Assembly: GCF_025791835.1 (NCBI RefSeq)
Contig: NZ_JAOXLP010000014.1
Coordinates: 1-64,000, forward strand
Reading direction: 5' to 3'
Origin: Roseomonas xinghualingensis
GTDB taxonomy: Bacteria; Pseudomonadota; Alphaproteobacteria; Acetobacterales; Acetobacteraceae
Length of the DNA stretch: 64,000 nucleotides
Under the pieces are notes generated by a model, which saw nothing but the letters and a program-made list of their open reading frames with translations, searched no databases and was not told the DNA's origin. Below, one piece after another: positions 5,635 to 13,900 of this stretch (position 1 is its first letter; each line of letters starts with the position of its first letter). The translations under genes and the position numbers were made by a program.

Positions 5635-6992
5635 GCGAGAACACCACCCACCCGCCGGGCGCGACCGAGGCGGCAGAGGCGTTCAATCAGGACGTGATGC
5701 GGAAGGCGCTTGCCCAGATCGCGGCCCGTGTTGAGCCCGGCGATCCGTCTCTACCTACTGATCCATACGACAACGGGGCATGGCGCAACGCTTGGTATCA
5801 GCAGGTGCAGCGCAGGCAGAACATCGCCCGTGATGCGCTTGACGCTGCCGATCCCAACCTAACCGCCCAGCCCCTCACCCCGCCCACGTCCACCGCACCC
5901 GCGGCCACCCCCAGCGACAAGGACGACGAAGCGCGCGGCCGTGTGACTTGGCATTCGACCGGGGAGGACGAAGGGCCGGACGTGGGCCTCTCCATGGGCC
6001 TGGGCAAGGGCGTCCTGTATGTCGGGGAAATTACCAGCGACTGCCACGCGGAGGGCGGCGAGGAAGCCGCTGCGCTTGGTGACGACTGCGGCTGGTGGCT
6101 CACCCTGCGCGGCATTCCCCTGGGGCGGTTCGTCAGCGTGGAAGCCGGCCGCGAGTTCTTCGATGTGCTGGAGGGCTTGGTCCGGCCAGCAGCTTCACCC
6201 GCCCCGGCTGGCGCGAGCGAGGCGGAAAAGAACCTCTTTTACCCGCCCGAGGTGCTTGCGACGGATCCGGCGCCGCATATTGGCCTGGAAGGTCGCGAGG
6301 CGGCATTGGCGAGCATCCGTGCCGAGAAAGTGCGGCACGCGCTGAACGGCTGCGATGCTTGGAACGAAAGCCTGATCGTCGGCACCGTGTCAGGCGAGCG
6401 CAGCCTCCTACACATTGCCAAGACGTTGGCCGCTGAGGTGCGCCGACTGCAAGCCCTCCCAACGACCGCCCCCAGCGGCGGGGAGGCTGTGCTTCGGGAG
6501 GCTGCGGCGCAATTGTGTGAGCGCGCCGGGGCAACGGTCCATTGGGAAGCCTTTGAGGACGAAGAGCGCGCCACACGTCTTCGGGTCTGCGAAGAGCGTC
6601 GCCACCAATGGGGTTCAGACGATGAGTGTGAGCATGACGGCATGTGCGCCGAGTGCGGGCAGGACATGGCCGAGCACCATGAGACAGACGCATCCAAGGC
6701 AGTCAGGAAGGTGTGCCGCAAACTAGCCGCTGCCATCCGCGCCCTCGCCCTCCCAGCGCCCGCGCCGGATGGGCGGGATGGGGAGGTGGAAAGGCTGCGG
6801 GAGGCGCTGGCAAACCTTGTCGCCGATGTGGACGCGCTGATCGGCAGCAGCGGCGGCGTCTATGGGCTGCACCTCAACGGGGACGTGGCTCCATGGGAGG
6901 AACTTTGCCGGGGCGGTCGGTTCGAGGAATGGCTGACGCGCCTGGAAGACGCCCGCGCCGCCATCGCGCCCAGCTCGGAGGAGCGGCGGTGA
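5631..6992 (+). CDS. Large hypothetical phage protein with Cys/His cluster, 453 aa
   Basis: The longest gene of the rightward operon. Low-complexity Pro/Ala/Thr linkers (about 80-105, 185-195) separate several small segments, so it looks like a composite of short phage modules. Residues about 333-352 hold a metal-site-like cluster, CEHDGMCAECGQDMAEHHE (C-x5-C-x2-C with following His). The C-terminal part has EVERLREALANLVADVDALI, a typical phage coiled coil. ATGA overlaps on both sides. Function unknown. Confidence 0.6.
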   Translation: MSENTTHPPGATEAAEAFNQDVMRKALAQIAARVEPGDPSLPTDPYDNGAWRNAWYQQVQRRQNIARDALDAADPNLTAQPLTPPTSTAPAATPSDKDDEARGRVTWHSTGEDEGPDVGLSMGLGKGVLYVGEITSDCHAEGGEEAAALGDDCGWWLTLRGIPLGRFVSVEAGREFFDVLEGLVRPAASPAPAGASEAEKNLFYPPEVLATDPAPHIGLEGREAALASIRAEKVRHALNGCDAWNESLIVGTVSGERSLLHIAKTLAAEVRRLQALPTTAPSGGEAVLREAAAQLCERAGATVHWEAFEDEERATRLRVCEERRHQWGSDDECEHDGMCAECGQDMAEHHETDASKAVRKVCRKLAAAIRALALPAPAPDGRDGEVERLREALANLVADVDALIGSSGGVYGLHLNGDVAPWEELCRGGRFEEWLTRLEDARAAIAPSSEERR

Positions 6993-7216
6993 GCTACGTT
7001 CGCCACACAGACGACGACCTTGACCAAGCGCGGGACGAGCTGCGCGCGGAACTGGATCGTCTCGCCGAGGACGTGATGGAGCAGGTTCCGACCTGCTCCG
7101 GGCGCGGGGTCAGCGACTACGACCTGAGCGTACCGCAGATCGCGGCCGACATCATCGCCAAGCACCGCATCGCCGTGCTCGCCGAGATCAACCAGCGGGT
7201 CAGGGGGATGGGATGA
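6989..7216 (+). CDS. Small phage protein, 75 aa
   Basis: GTG 6989 overlaps the preceding TGA (GTGA) and follows GGAGGAGCGGCG. It is an acidic helical protein (DDDLDQARDELRAELDRLAE) followed by a PQIAADIIAKHRIAVLAEIN segment. The frame is open upstream without support. Function unknown. Confidence 0.6.
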   Translation: MSYVRHTDDDLDQARDELRAELDRLAEDVMEQVPTCSGRGVSDYDLSVPQIAADIIAKHRIAVLAEINQRVRGMG

Positions 7217-7419
7217 GCGAGAAAGCGAAGCTGCCGCCTGACGTGTGCGACGCTTCCTACGATGAGCGGCGGCGCGGCTTCTACGATCAGATGTGTGGGC
7301 CGCAAACGCGAATGGAAGATCGGGTCTGGCCATTTGAAGAGGCGCATCGACGGGCTGCGGCCGAGATGCTGGACGAGATCCACCTCATGCTTCGGACCCT
7401 GCTGGAGAAGCAGAAATGA
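7213..7419 (+). CDS. Small phage protein, 68 aa
   Basis: ATG 7213 overlaps the upstream stop (ATGA). It is a charged, helical protein: PDVCDASYDERRRGFYDQ and RAAAEMLDEIHLMLRTLLE. No family recognised. Confidence 0.55.
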   Translation: MSEKAKLPPDVCDASYDERRRGFYDQMCGPQTRMEDRVWPFEEAHRRAAAEMLDEIHLMLRTLLEKQK

Positions 7420-7820
7420 CCCCCGACCCAGGCCGCCCGGCGCAGGGCGAGGAGGACGTGATGGAGATGGTGCCGACGAAAGCCGCTGCCATTCGACAAG
7501 CCCACCGCGACGGCGAGGGCGGCTATATGACGCTTGCCAAGCGGTTTGGCATCAGCAGAGATACGGTCCGCCGGTACATCCGAGACCCTGCCTTCGGTGA
7601 TCCCGTCTGGCACTCCTGCGGCCGTAAGCAGCGCCACAGCACTCAGGCTGAAGCTGAGGCAGCGTTATCTCGGATGATTGCTGACCGAGGCACGGAGCGA
7701 GAGCGTGGCTGCCAAGTCTACGCCTGTGAATACTGCGCCGGGTTCCACGTAGGTCATCCCCGCTGCACCCACCCCGCCCCCACCGGACAGGCCGCGCTCG
7801 CGGCGAGGGAGAGCAAGTGA
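7416..7820 (+). CDS. HTH plus zinc-ribbon-like phage protein, 134 aa
   Basis: Residues about 20-55 form a resolvase-like helix-turn-helix (AAAIRQAHRDGEGGYMTLAK, then RFGISRDTVRRYI). Residues about 67-118 have the spaced Cys/His pattern of a small phage zinc ribbon (SCGRKQRHSTQAEAEAAL ... VYACEYCAGFHVGH). Probably a DNA-binding regulator. Two starts compete: ATG 7416, which overlaps the previous stop, and ATG 7461, which has the better Shine-Dalgarno GAGGAGG five bases upstream and would give 119 aa with both motifs intact. Confidence 0.65.
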   Translation: MTPDPGRPAQGEEDVMEMVPTKAAAIRQAHRDGEGGYMTLAKRFGISRDTVRRYIRDPAFGDPVWHSCGRKQRHSTQAEAEAALSRMIADRGTERERGCQVYACEYCAGFHVGHPRCTHPAPTGQAALAARESK

Positions 7821-8113
7821 TGGCTGGAGAGACCTACGAAATCCGCACCGTGGCGGACTTCTGGAACGTGCCAGAGGACAGGCTCGATCTTTGCTATCGT
7901 GAGTTCGGGCAGTGGCTAAAGCTTCATCTCGCCATGCGCATCTTGCAGGCAGGCATGGCCGAAGCCTTTCCCGGCGTCGAGATGAAGACAGACGACACCT
8001 GCTTCCGTTGGATCGACGACGACAAGGGCGAGGCGATACTGGACTTCAAGAATGCTCCGGACGGCGAGATCATCGCCTCTCAAGTGCTGAACATCTCGGA
8101 ACCCTCCCCATGA
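7820..8113 (+). CDS. Hypothetical phage protein, 97 aa
   Basis: ATG 7820 shares its A with the previous TGA (TGATG). An acidic protein: YEIRTVADFWNVPEDRLDLC, then a helix QWLKLHLAMRILQAGMAEAF and CFRWIDDDKGEAILDF. No known family; small soluble early-gene product by context. Confidence 0.55.
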   Translation: MAGETYEIRTVADFWNVPEDRLDLCYREFGQWLKLHLAMRILQAGMAEAFPGVEMKTDDTCFRWIDDDKGEAILDFKNAPDGEIIASQVLNISEPSP

Positions 8114-8403
8114 CCGCCCCTCTGCGCGCGCCGCTGGGCGGACAGGGGGTGGGGGAGAAGGTCGATCTCGACCACATCGACCTTTTCCTGCTTCGGTTGG
8201 GCACTTTGCCCGAGGGCGCGATGTGTGACGACAAGCCGATGAGCGCCACGCAGGCCGATATACAAGCGCGCTGTGAGGCTATGTCGGCTGCGGGGCTCAT
8301 GTCCCGTGCGACGATGCCAGGACGCATCCGCCACTACTTCACCACGCCCGCCGGGGTCCGGACACACGGCCCATTCGGCAACGTGTCCTCGGAGGTGAAC
8401 TGA
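8110..8403 (+). CDS. Hypothetical phage protein, 97 aa
   Basis: ATG 8110 overlaps the previous stop (ATGA). The middle (ADIQARCEAMSAAGLMSRAT followed by RIRHYFTTPAGV) resembles a small winged-helix element, with a helix then a beta-hairpin. Function unknown. Confidence 0.55.
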   Translation: MTAPLRAPLGGQGVGEKVDLDHIDLFLLRLGTLPEGAMCDDKPMSATQADIQARCEAMSAAGLMSRATMPGRIRHYFTTPAGVRTHGPFGNVSSEVN

Positions 8404-8564
8404 TGCCGCCGACCCCAACCCCACCCCTCCCGCCCGAACTCGCCGCCGCCGAGAGGGCCGGGAAAATCCAGACGCAGTGGAACGACATGTCGCAGACCTG
8501 GCTCTGGTGGACCAAGGCCCCTCCGCAGCCGAGGGCGAGGCAGGGAGGTGAGAGTGATGGGTGA
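8403..8564 (+). CDS. Small Pro-rich phage protein, 53 aa
   Basis: ATG 8403 overlaps the previous stop (TGATG). The first 12 residues are mostly proline, followed by LAAAERAGKIQTQWNDMSQT and a Trp cluster WLWWTKAPPQP. Its end overlaps the next start by 8 bp. Below usual length cut-offs, but it fits the gene chain without a gap. Confidence 0.5.
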   Translation: MPPTPTPPLPPELAAAERAGKIQTQWNDMSQTWLWWTKAPPQPRARQGGESDG

Positions 8565-9228
8565 GAATGCGCAGTACCTCCTTGTGGAGGGTGAGCCATG
8601 GCTGAGCATGGTGAAGGCGTGGCGAGAGAGCGTCAGCGCGGCTCATAAGGCGGGCTACGATTATGTCCGCTCCCTCGGGGCAACCTACGGCGTGGAGAAC
8701 GGCCGCAGTAGTGGACTGACCGGCGTGGGGCTGGTCAACCCGGCGCCACTCGGCTGGAAGGTAATCCGCGGTCTTAGAGGCAAGCCGGACTACATGGTCC
8801 CGAACATTAAGGCTCGGGACAAGACGGCCCGCGCGGCGGCAGAGGAAGCCAAGCGGGCCTTTGACGCTGTGTTGCGTCCCCTGCCCCTTCACCCCATTGC
8901 TGAAGCCTTGGGCGTGCAGTCCAGCGTCTCCTACGAGGTGCCAGGCGGTTCGAAGGGAAGCATGAGCGCGGGCTACGGCTTCTTCTTCAGCCCGATCCAG
9001 ATCCTGTGGTTTGGGGACACCTACGTCATCTATGCGCCGGACACCGGCCCCACCATTCAGAAGCTGCGAGAAGACTACCCGGACGTGGTGATCACGCACG
9101 GCGAGTGGTCGCCGCCTGCTGGCGTGCGAGCGATCTCCGAGGCTCGGTACAACCTCATGGTCTCTCAATGGAAGGTCGAGCGCGAAGAAGCGGGTGATCC
9201 AGTGGAGGATGACTCCAATGGCGAGTGA
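8557..9228 (+). CDS. Hypothetical phage protein, 223 aa
   Basis: ATG 8557 lies 6 bases after the Shine-Dalgarno GGGAGGTGAG; an in-frame GTG at 8548 lies inside that site and is unlikely. A mixed protein: helical N-terminus (PWLSMVKAWRESVSAAHKAG), a Gly-rich YGVENGRSSGLTGVG stretch, a basic segment (IKARDKTARAAAEEAKRAFD) and a beta-rich C-terminal half (FFFSPIQILWFGDTYVIYAP). No recognised family. Confidence 0.6.
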   Translation: MGENAQYLLVEGEPWLSMVKAWRESVSAAHKAGYDYVRSLGATYGVENGRSSGLTGVGLVNPAPLGWKVIRGLRGKPDYMVPNIKARDKTARAAAEEAKRAFDAVLRPLPLHPIAEALGVQSSVSYEVPGGSKGSMSAGYGFFFSPIQILWFGDTYVIYAPDTGPTIQKLREDYPDVVITHGEWSPPAGVRAISEARYNLMVSQWKVEREEAGDPVEDDSNGE

Positions 9229-9457
9229 GTGGCAGCCGATTGAGACCGCGCCGAGGGATGGGGCGGCACTGCTTCTTGCATGCGCTGACTGGCCGCATTC
9301 AACCATTCTCGGCAAGCCAGTGCCCACCAAGGTTGGTGGCTGGGATGTTGACCGGCGCCAGTGGCACATCTTCGGCGGCACCTGGAAGCCCACCCACTGG
9401 CAGCCCCTCCCCGAGCCACCGACCAACCAGCCGCAGGCCGCGGGAGGTGGGGAGTGA
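9218..9457 (+). CDS. DUF551-like phage protein, 79 aa
   Basis: It begins MASEWQPIETAPRDGAALLL, the W-x-P-I-E-T-A-P-x-D signature of short phage proteins of the DUF551 type, and continues with the Trp-rich VGGWDVDRRQWHIFGGTW and a Pro-rich end. ATG 9218 is chosen because GGAGG (9204-9208) precedes it by nine bases. It overlaps the previous gene by 11 bp. Biochemical role not known for the family. Confidence 0.7.
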   Translation: MASEWQPIETAPRDGAALLLACADWPHSTILGKPVPTKVGGWDVDRRQWHIFGGTWKPTHWQPLPEPPTNQPQAAGGGE

Positions 9458-9642
9458 CCCAGGACGAACGAGATCTGCTGCTGTTTCTGGGGCGCGCGAG
9501 CGCCAAGGAGCTTCAGCGGCACGTCGCCTATCTCAACACACGGAGCGGCCCTGACAGTGAGCGTCTGGCGCGCGACGGGCAGGCGCTCGTCGTATACGTC
9601 GAGAAGCTGATCGGCAGGGTCGCCGCGGGAGGTGGGGAGTGA
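9454..9642 (+). CDS. Small phage protein, 62 aa
   Basis: GTG 9454 overlaps the previous stop (GTGA) and has the Shine-Dalgarno GGGAGGTGGGG upstream. A helical, charged protein (TQDERDLLLFLGRASAKELQ). Function unknown. Confidence 0.55.
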   Translation: MTQDERDLLLFLGRASAKELQRHVAYLNTRSGPDSERLARDGQALVVYVEKLIGRVAAGGGE

Positions 9643-9890
9643 AGATCGGCCAGCCCATGAGCGAAGCAGAGGTCGGCCCTGCCGGCATGGAGGCCCTGCG
9701 GCTGATGGCAGCCTTGGGCGGGGAGCTACTGATCGACCTGTCGCATGGTGCTCATGCCGTTGCAGCCGCCATCGTGTGTATCACCCTGGCCCGGGATGGG
9801 CTCTGTGTTCACACGCCGACCGAATACATCGCCGGCTTCACCCTAACCGATGCTGGGCGGCGGCTGGTCGAAGGGGGGAGGCTTCACTGA
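9639..9890 (+). CDS. Small phage protein, 83 aa
   Basis: GTG 9639 overlaps the previous stop (GTGA) and again follows GGGAGGTGGGG, the same ribosome-site block as the preceding gene. The alternating helix and strand pattern with YIAGFTLTDAGRRLVEGG at the end looks like a small winged-helix protein. Function unknown. Confidence 0.55.
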   Translation: MKIGQPMSEAEVGPAGMEALRLMAALGGELLIDLSHGAHAVAAAIVCITLARDGLCVHTPTEYIAGFTLTDAGRRLVEGGRLH

Positions 9891-10129
9891 TGCCTGATGG
9901 TAGCGCCCTGCCTGCCTGGCCTCCGCTCCTGAGCGAAGCCCTTGCCGCCGCCTACTGCGGCCAGCTCTCGGTTGGCACCTTCCGGGCGGTCGTGGTGCCC
10001 GAGGTGCCAGCCGTCCCCCTCTCGGCCCGGCGCATCGCCTGGGCCAAGGAGGATCTGGATCGCTGGATTGCCCGCCGTCGTGGCGTCATGCCACCGTCAG
10101 GCGAACGGAACCCCTGGGACGACGAGTGA
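9890..10129 (+). CDS. AlpA/Xis-like small HTH protein, 79 aa
   Basis: LLSEALAAAYCGQLSVGTFR followed by a basic beta segment and AKEDLDRWIARRRG is the MerR-like winged-helix pattern of AlpA and phage excisionases. It sits immediately before and overlaps the integrase (GTGA, 10126-10129), the usual place of xis. Directionality factor is the best guess; a transcriptional regulator is the alternative. Confidence 0.65.
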   Translation: MPDGSALPAWPPLLSEALAAAYCGQLSVGTFRAVVVPEVPAVPLSARRIAWAKEDLDRWIARRRGVMPPSGERNPWDDE

Positions 10130-11214
10130 CCCTCATCCGCCTCCGCTATGTCCAGCGGTTCAGGGACCGCCACGGGAAGGTCAGGCACTACCTGCGCGTC
10201 CCCGGCCAAGCCAGGGTTCCGCTGCCCGGCCAGCCCGGCACCCCAGAGTTCCAGGCCGCCTACAACGCCGCCCTGGCAGCCGCGCCACCTCGCCCGCCTA
10301 TCGGGGCCGCGAAGGTGCTGCCGGGTAGCCTGGACGCCCTGGCCGTCGCCTATTTCGATTCGCACGACTTCAAGGCGCTCAGCGCCACGACCCAGGGCAT
10401 CTACCGGCGGATCATCGAGAAGCTGCGGGCCAAGCACGGCGAGAAGCCGATCAAGCTCATGGAGCCCCATCACGTCCGCAAGATCGTGGCCGAGATCAAA
10501 GCCCCCTCGGCCGCGAACCACCGGCTCAAGGTGCTCCGCATCCTGCTCCGATTCGCGCTGGACCTGGGATGGATCAAATCCGACCCGAGCCGCGATGCCC
10601 GGCGGGTGAAGTACAAGGTGAAGGGCTACCCCGCCTGGACGCAGGAGATGGTGGATGCCTACCGGGCCCGGTGGCCCAGCGGGACCATGCAGCGGCTTGC
10701 CCTGGAGCTTCTGTTCCATACAGGCCAGCGGAAGTCGGACGTGGTGCTGATGGGGCCGCAGCACCTTCACAACGGCGTCCTGCGGCTGACCCAGGTCAAG
10801 ACCGGCCAGGATTTGGCGATGCCGCTTCATCTGGAGGCGGCCATCGAGATCGCGTTGCTCCCGCCAGGGGAGCGTACCACCTTCCTTCAGACGGCCTATG
10901 GGCAGCCCATCTCGGCGAAGGGGTTCTACGCCTGGTTCCGGAAGGCATGCGTCGCGGCCGGCATCCCCAAGGGCTACAGCGCCCATGGCATCCGGAAGAC
11001 CATGGCGGCCCGGGCAGCCGATGCTGGCGGGACGGTCAAGGAGATCGCCGCCTTCACCGGGCATCGGACCCTGGGCGAGATCCAGCGCTACACGGAGAGC
11101 GCCGACCGGGCGAAGATGGCGGGAACAATGGCGGCCAAGATGCAGGCCGCAGCGGGAACAGGGATTGTCAAACCGGCCCGCCGCAGAGTGTCAAACCGCA
11201 GGCCAACCGCTTGA
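10126..11214 (+). CDS. int: Tyrosine recombinase integrase, 362 aa
   Basis: The last gene of the rightward operon. It has an N-terminal arm-binding-like region (1-60), a SAM-like core-binding domain (about 65-165) and a catalytic domain with all key residues: R202 (HTGQRKSDV), K225 (QVKTG), H287 and R290 (SAHGIRKT), H313 (FTGHRTLG) and the nucleophile Y322 (IQRYTES). It starts at GTG 10126 overlapping the xis-like stop. The gene ends 24 bp from the 3' CCA end of tRNA-Arg, so it should integrate the element into that tRNA gene. It appears intact. Confidence 0.95.
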   Translation: MTLIRLRYVQRFRDRHGKVRHYLRVPGQARVPLPGQPGTPEFQAAYNAALAAAPPRPPIGAAKVLPGSLDALAVAYFDSHDFKALSATTQGIYRRIIEKLRAKHGEKPIKLMEPHHVRKIVAEIKAPSAANHRLKVLRILLRFALDLGWIKSDPSRDARRVKYKVKGYPAWTQEMVDAYRARWPSGTMQRLALELLFHTGQRKSDVVLMGPQHLHNGVLRLTQVKTGQDLAMPLHLEAAIEIALLPPGERTTFLQTAYGQPISAKGFYAWFRKACVAAGIPKGYSAHGIRKTMAARAADAGGTVKEIAAFTGHRTLGEIQRYTESADRAKMAGTMAAKMQAAAGTGIVKPARRRVSNRRPTA

Positions 11215-11238
11215 TATCATTGGATTCTTGTGGCGGAG

Positions 11239-11315
11239 TGGCGCACCCTGAGGGACTTGAACCCCCAACCAACCGGGTAGAAGCCGGTTGCTCTATCCAG
11301 TTGAGCTAAGGGTGC
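11239..11315 (-). tRNA. tRNA-Arg(UCU), probable attachment site of the element
   Basis: A complete cloverleaf on the minus strand: acceptor GCACCCT/AGGGTGC, D-arm GCTC/GAGC, anticodon stem ACCGG/CCGGT with loop CTTCTAC (anticodon TCT), T-loop TTCAAGT, discriminator G and an encoded CCA at 11239-11241. Its 3' half faces the integrase, so integration would have replaced the 3' end with an identical copy, leaving the tRNA intact. The other att copy should lie beyond the left edge of the window. Confidence 0.95.
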
Positions 11316-11334
11316 CCATTCGTGGCGGTCCGCC

Positions 11335-11646
11335 TCAGTGGGTCCAGTTGAAGAGGCGGTCCGTGCGGAAGTTGTCGGCATAGGCCTTGGGACGAAGGGC
11401 CGGGCGCTGGCGGCGCGGCTCCACCTCATACGCAACGCCCTCGGCCTTCGCATAGGCCACCGCTTCCTCGAGCGTATCGAAGCGCAGCCGCACCTGCCGG
11501 TTGGTGTCGCCCGAGCCATACCAGCCGGTCAGCGGGTCTATGCGCTTCGGCTCGCTCGGGGCCCAATCGAAGACCCATTCATCCGTGCGGGCCTTGCCCG
11601 ACTGCATGGCGCTCTTCGGCGTCGAGTAGATGCGGGCGATGCTCAT
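11335..11646 (-). CDS. NDUFS4-like complex I accessory protein, 103 aa
   Basis: Belongs to the family of mitochondrial NDUFS4 (ETC complex I subunit conserved region), a peripheral stabiliser of NADH:quinone oxidoreductase found in alphaproteobacteria. It begins MSIARIYSTPKSAMQSGKAR; the core WVFDWAPSEP, DPLTGWYGSGDTNRQVRLRF and TLEEAVAYAKAEGVAYEV is typical. I chose ATG 11646 as the start; the frame stays open upstream through the tRNA-Pro region, which is not coding. It lies alone between two tRNA genes. Confidence 0.85.
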   Translation of the reverse strand: MSIARIYSTPKSAMQSGKARTDEWVFDWAPSEPKRIDPLTGWYGSGDTNRQVRLRFDTLEEAVAYAKAEGVAYEVEPRRQRPALRPKAYADNFRTDRLFNWTH

Positions 11647-11677
11647 GCAGGGCACTCCAGTCCTACGTCTCGTCGAA

Positions 11678-11751
11678 TCGGGGCGGCGGGATTCGAACCC
11701 ACGGCCTCCTGTACCCAAAACAGGCGCGCTACCAGGCTGCGCCACACCCCG
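11678..11751 (-). tRNA. tRNA-Pro(UGG)
   Basis: Minus-strand cloverleaf: acceptor CGGGGTG/CGCCCCG, anticodon stem CCTGT/ACAGG with loop TTTGGGT (anticodon TGG), T-arm with TTCGAAT and discriminator A. The CCA end is not encoded, unlike the neighbouring tRNA-Arg. Confidence 0.93.
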
Positions 11752-11807
11752 GCCGAGACGGGCGCAACCTATGAGGCCGCGCGCCCCGGCGCAATGGGGC
11801 GTGACGT

Positions 11808-13082
11808 TCAGACTGCCGGGATAACCTCGGCCCCGCCCATATAGGGGCGCAGGACCGGCGGAATGGCGATGGATCCATCCGCCTGCTGATGCGTCTCCAT
11901 GATGGCAATCAGGGCCCGGCCGACCGCGACGCCAGAGCCATTCAGGGTATGGAGGAAGACGTTCCCCTTCCCTTCCTTCGGCTTGAACCGGGCGTTCATG
12001 CGGCGGGCCTGGAAGTCCCGGCAATTGGAGCAGGAGGAAATTTCCCGCCAAGCACCCTGCCCCGGCAGCCAGACCTCCAGGTCATAGGTCTTTGCGGCGC
12101 CGAATCCGGTATCGCCCGCGCAGAGCACGATCCGGCGCCAGGTGAGGCCCAGCTCCGTCAGCACCCGCTCGGCGCAGCGCGTCATCCGCTCATGCTCCTC
12201 GGCGGATTGGCCCGGGGTGGTGATGGAGACCATCTCCACCTTGCTGAACTGGTGCTGGCGGATCATGCCGCGTGTGTCCCGCCCGGCGGAGCCCGCCTCG
12301 GAGCGGAAGCAGGGCGAGAGCGCGGCGAGGCGGAGCGGCAGCGAGGCCTCGGGCACGATCTCGTCCCGCACCGTGTTGGTCAGCGGCACCTCGGCGGTGG
12401 GAATCAGCCAGCGGTCATCGGTGGTGCGGAACAGGTCTTCGGCGAATTTAGGCAGCTGGCCGGTGCCGTACATGCTGGAGTCGTTCACCAGCAGCGGCAC
12501 CACCGTCTCGGTGTAGCCATGCTCGTCCACATGCAGGTTGAGCATCCACTGACCGATGGCCCTCTCCAGCCGGGCCAGCGGGCCGCGCAGCACGGTAAAA
12601 CGGCTGCCCGCGAGCTTGGCTGCGGTGGCGAAATCCATGCCCCCCAGCGCCTCGCCCAGCTCGAAATGCTGCTTCGGCGTGAAGCTGAGATGGGGGATTT
12701 CGCCCTGCTGGTGCAGGACGACATTGGCCGACTCGTCCGCGCCCTCAGGCACATCGGCGTCCAGCAGGTTCGGAAGGGCTTCCAGGATGCGGGTCTGGGC
12801 GGCCTCGGCCTCCTTGGCCTCGGCGTCCAGCATCTCCATCCGGGAGCGCAGCTCCGTCGCCTCCGCCTCCAGGGCGGAGGTGCCGGCGCCGGTCCGCTTG
12901 CCCTGGCCGATCTCGCGTGCCAGCGCGTTGCGGCGGGCCTGGGCCTCCTGCGCGGTGGTCTGCGCGGCGCGGCGGGCGGAATCGAGGGTCAGCAGCTCTG
13001 CGGAGACCGGGGCAAGGCCCCGGCGGGCGAGCGCGGCGTCGAACGCCGCCGGATCGGCGCGAACGGCCCGGATATCATGCAT
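11808..13082 (-). CDS. serS: Seryl-tRNA synthetase
   Basis: A class II aminoacyl-tRNA synthetase that charges tRNA-Ser. 424 aa, normal length. The N-terminal long coiled-coil arm (about 28-105) is followed by the catalytic core with motif 2 ([20 protein letters not shown]) and motif 3 ([18 protein letters not shown]). It begins [18 protein letters not shown]. It is the last gene of the tatB-tatC-serS run, 10 bp downstream of tatC, an order common in alphaproteobacteria. Confidence 0.97.
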   Translation of the reverse strand: MHDIRAVRADPAAFDAALARRGLAPVSAELLTLDSARRAAQTTAQEAQARRNALAREIGQGKRTGAGTSALEAEATELRSRMEMLDAEAKEAEAAQTRILEALPNLLDADVPEGADESANVVLHQQGEIPHLSFTPKQHFELGEALGGMDFATAAKLAGSRFTVLRGPLARLERAIGQWMLNLHVDEHGYTETVVPLLVNDSSMYGTGQLPKFAEDLFRTTDDRWLIPTAEVPLTNTVRDEIVPEASLPLRLAALSPCFRSEAGSAGRDTRGMIRQHQFSKVEMVSITTPGQSAEEHERMTRCAERVLTELGLTWRRIVLCAGDTGFGAAKTYDLEVWLPGQGAWREISSCSNCRDFQARRMNARFKPKEGKGNVFLHTLNGSGVAVGRALIAIMETHQQADGSIAIPPVLRPYMGGAEVIPAV

Positions 13083-13092
13083 AACTGGCGCC

Positions 13093-13881
13093 TCAGGTGG
13101 TCGGGGGCTTGGGCTTCGGGGTCATCCAGACGGCGGCCAGGATGGACAGCTCGTAGAGAAGGATCAGGGGTACGGCGAGGCCGATCTGGCTGATGACGTC
13201 AGGCGGGGTCAGCACAGCGGCGGCGACGAACATGCCGACGATTGCATAGCGCCGCCCCTTACGAAGCTGGTCCACGTTGACGATGCCGACACGGGCCATC
13301 AGCGTCAGCGCCACAGGCAGCTGGAAGGCCACGCCGAAGGCCAGGATCATGTGCATGACCAGAGACAGGTATTCGGAAACCTTCGCTTCGAGCTGCACGG
13401 GCAGCCCGCCGCCGCCGGTCGGCGTCTCGAAGGAGATGAAGAACTGCCAGGCCAGCGGGAAGATGAAATAGTAGGCCAGCGCGGCGCCGAGCACGAAGAG
13501 CACGGGCGAGGCGATGAGGAAGGGCGTGATGACCTTCTTCTCGGATCTGTAAAGGCCAGGAGCGATGAACAGCCAGAGCTGGGTCGCCCACATGGGGAAG
13601 CTGAAGAAGATCGCGCCGAAGAAGGCCACCTTCAGATAGGTGAAGAAAGCCTCGTAGAGGGCGGTGAAGATCATTCGCCGCTCGCCGCCACCCTGCTCCA
13701 CCAGGATTTCGGCCAAAGGCCGGGCCAGGAAGCCGTAGATCGAGGTGGAGAAGTAGTAGCAGACCGCGAAGGCGATGCCGAAGGCACCGATCGACCACAG
13801 GAGCCGCGTGCGCAGCTCAAGCAGGTGGTCGATCAACGGCATGGGCTTGTCGTCGATCGTGTCTTCCGGGTCTCGGGGCAC
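13093..13881 (-). CDS. tatC: Twin-arginine translocase subunit TatC
   Basis: A polytopic inner-membrane receptor for twin-arginine signal peptides. 262 aa with six hydrophobic segments. The conserved N-terminal [20 protein letters not shown] contains the Glu essential for signal recognition, and the fourth helix region carries [19 protein letters not shown]. The C-terminus is short and basic. It lies 19 bp downstream of tatB. A 28-residue periplasmic insertion ([20 protein letters not shown]) precedes the second helix. Confidence 0.96.
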   Translation of the reverse strand: MPRDPEDTIDDKPMPLIDHLLELRTRLLWSIGAFGIAFAVCYYFSTSIYGFLARPLAEILVEQGGGERRMIFTALYEAFFTYLKVAFFGAIFFSFPMWATQLWLFIAPGLYRSEKKVITPFLIASPVLFVLGAALAYYFIFPLAWQFFISFETPTGGGGLPVQLEAKVSEYLSLVMHMILAFGVAFQLPVALTLMARVGIVNVDQLRKGRRYAIVGMFVAAAVLTPPDVISQIGLAVPLILLYELSILAAVWMTPKPKPPTT

Positions 13882-13900
13882 TGGCTCGGGCGCTTCTTGT

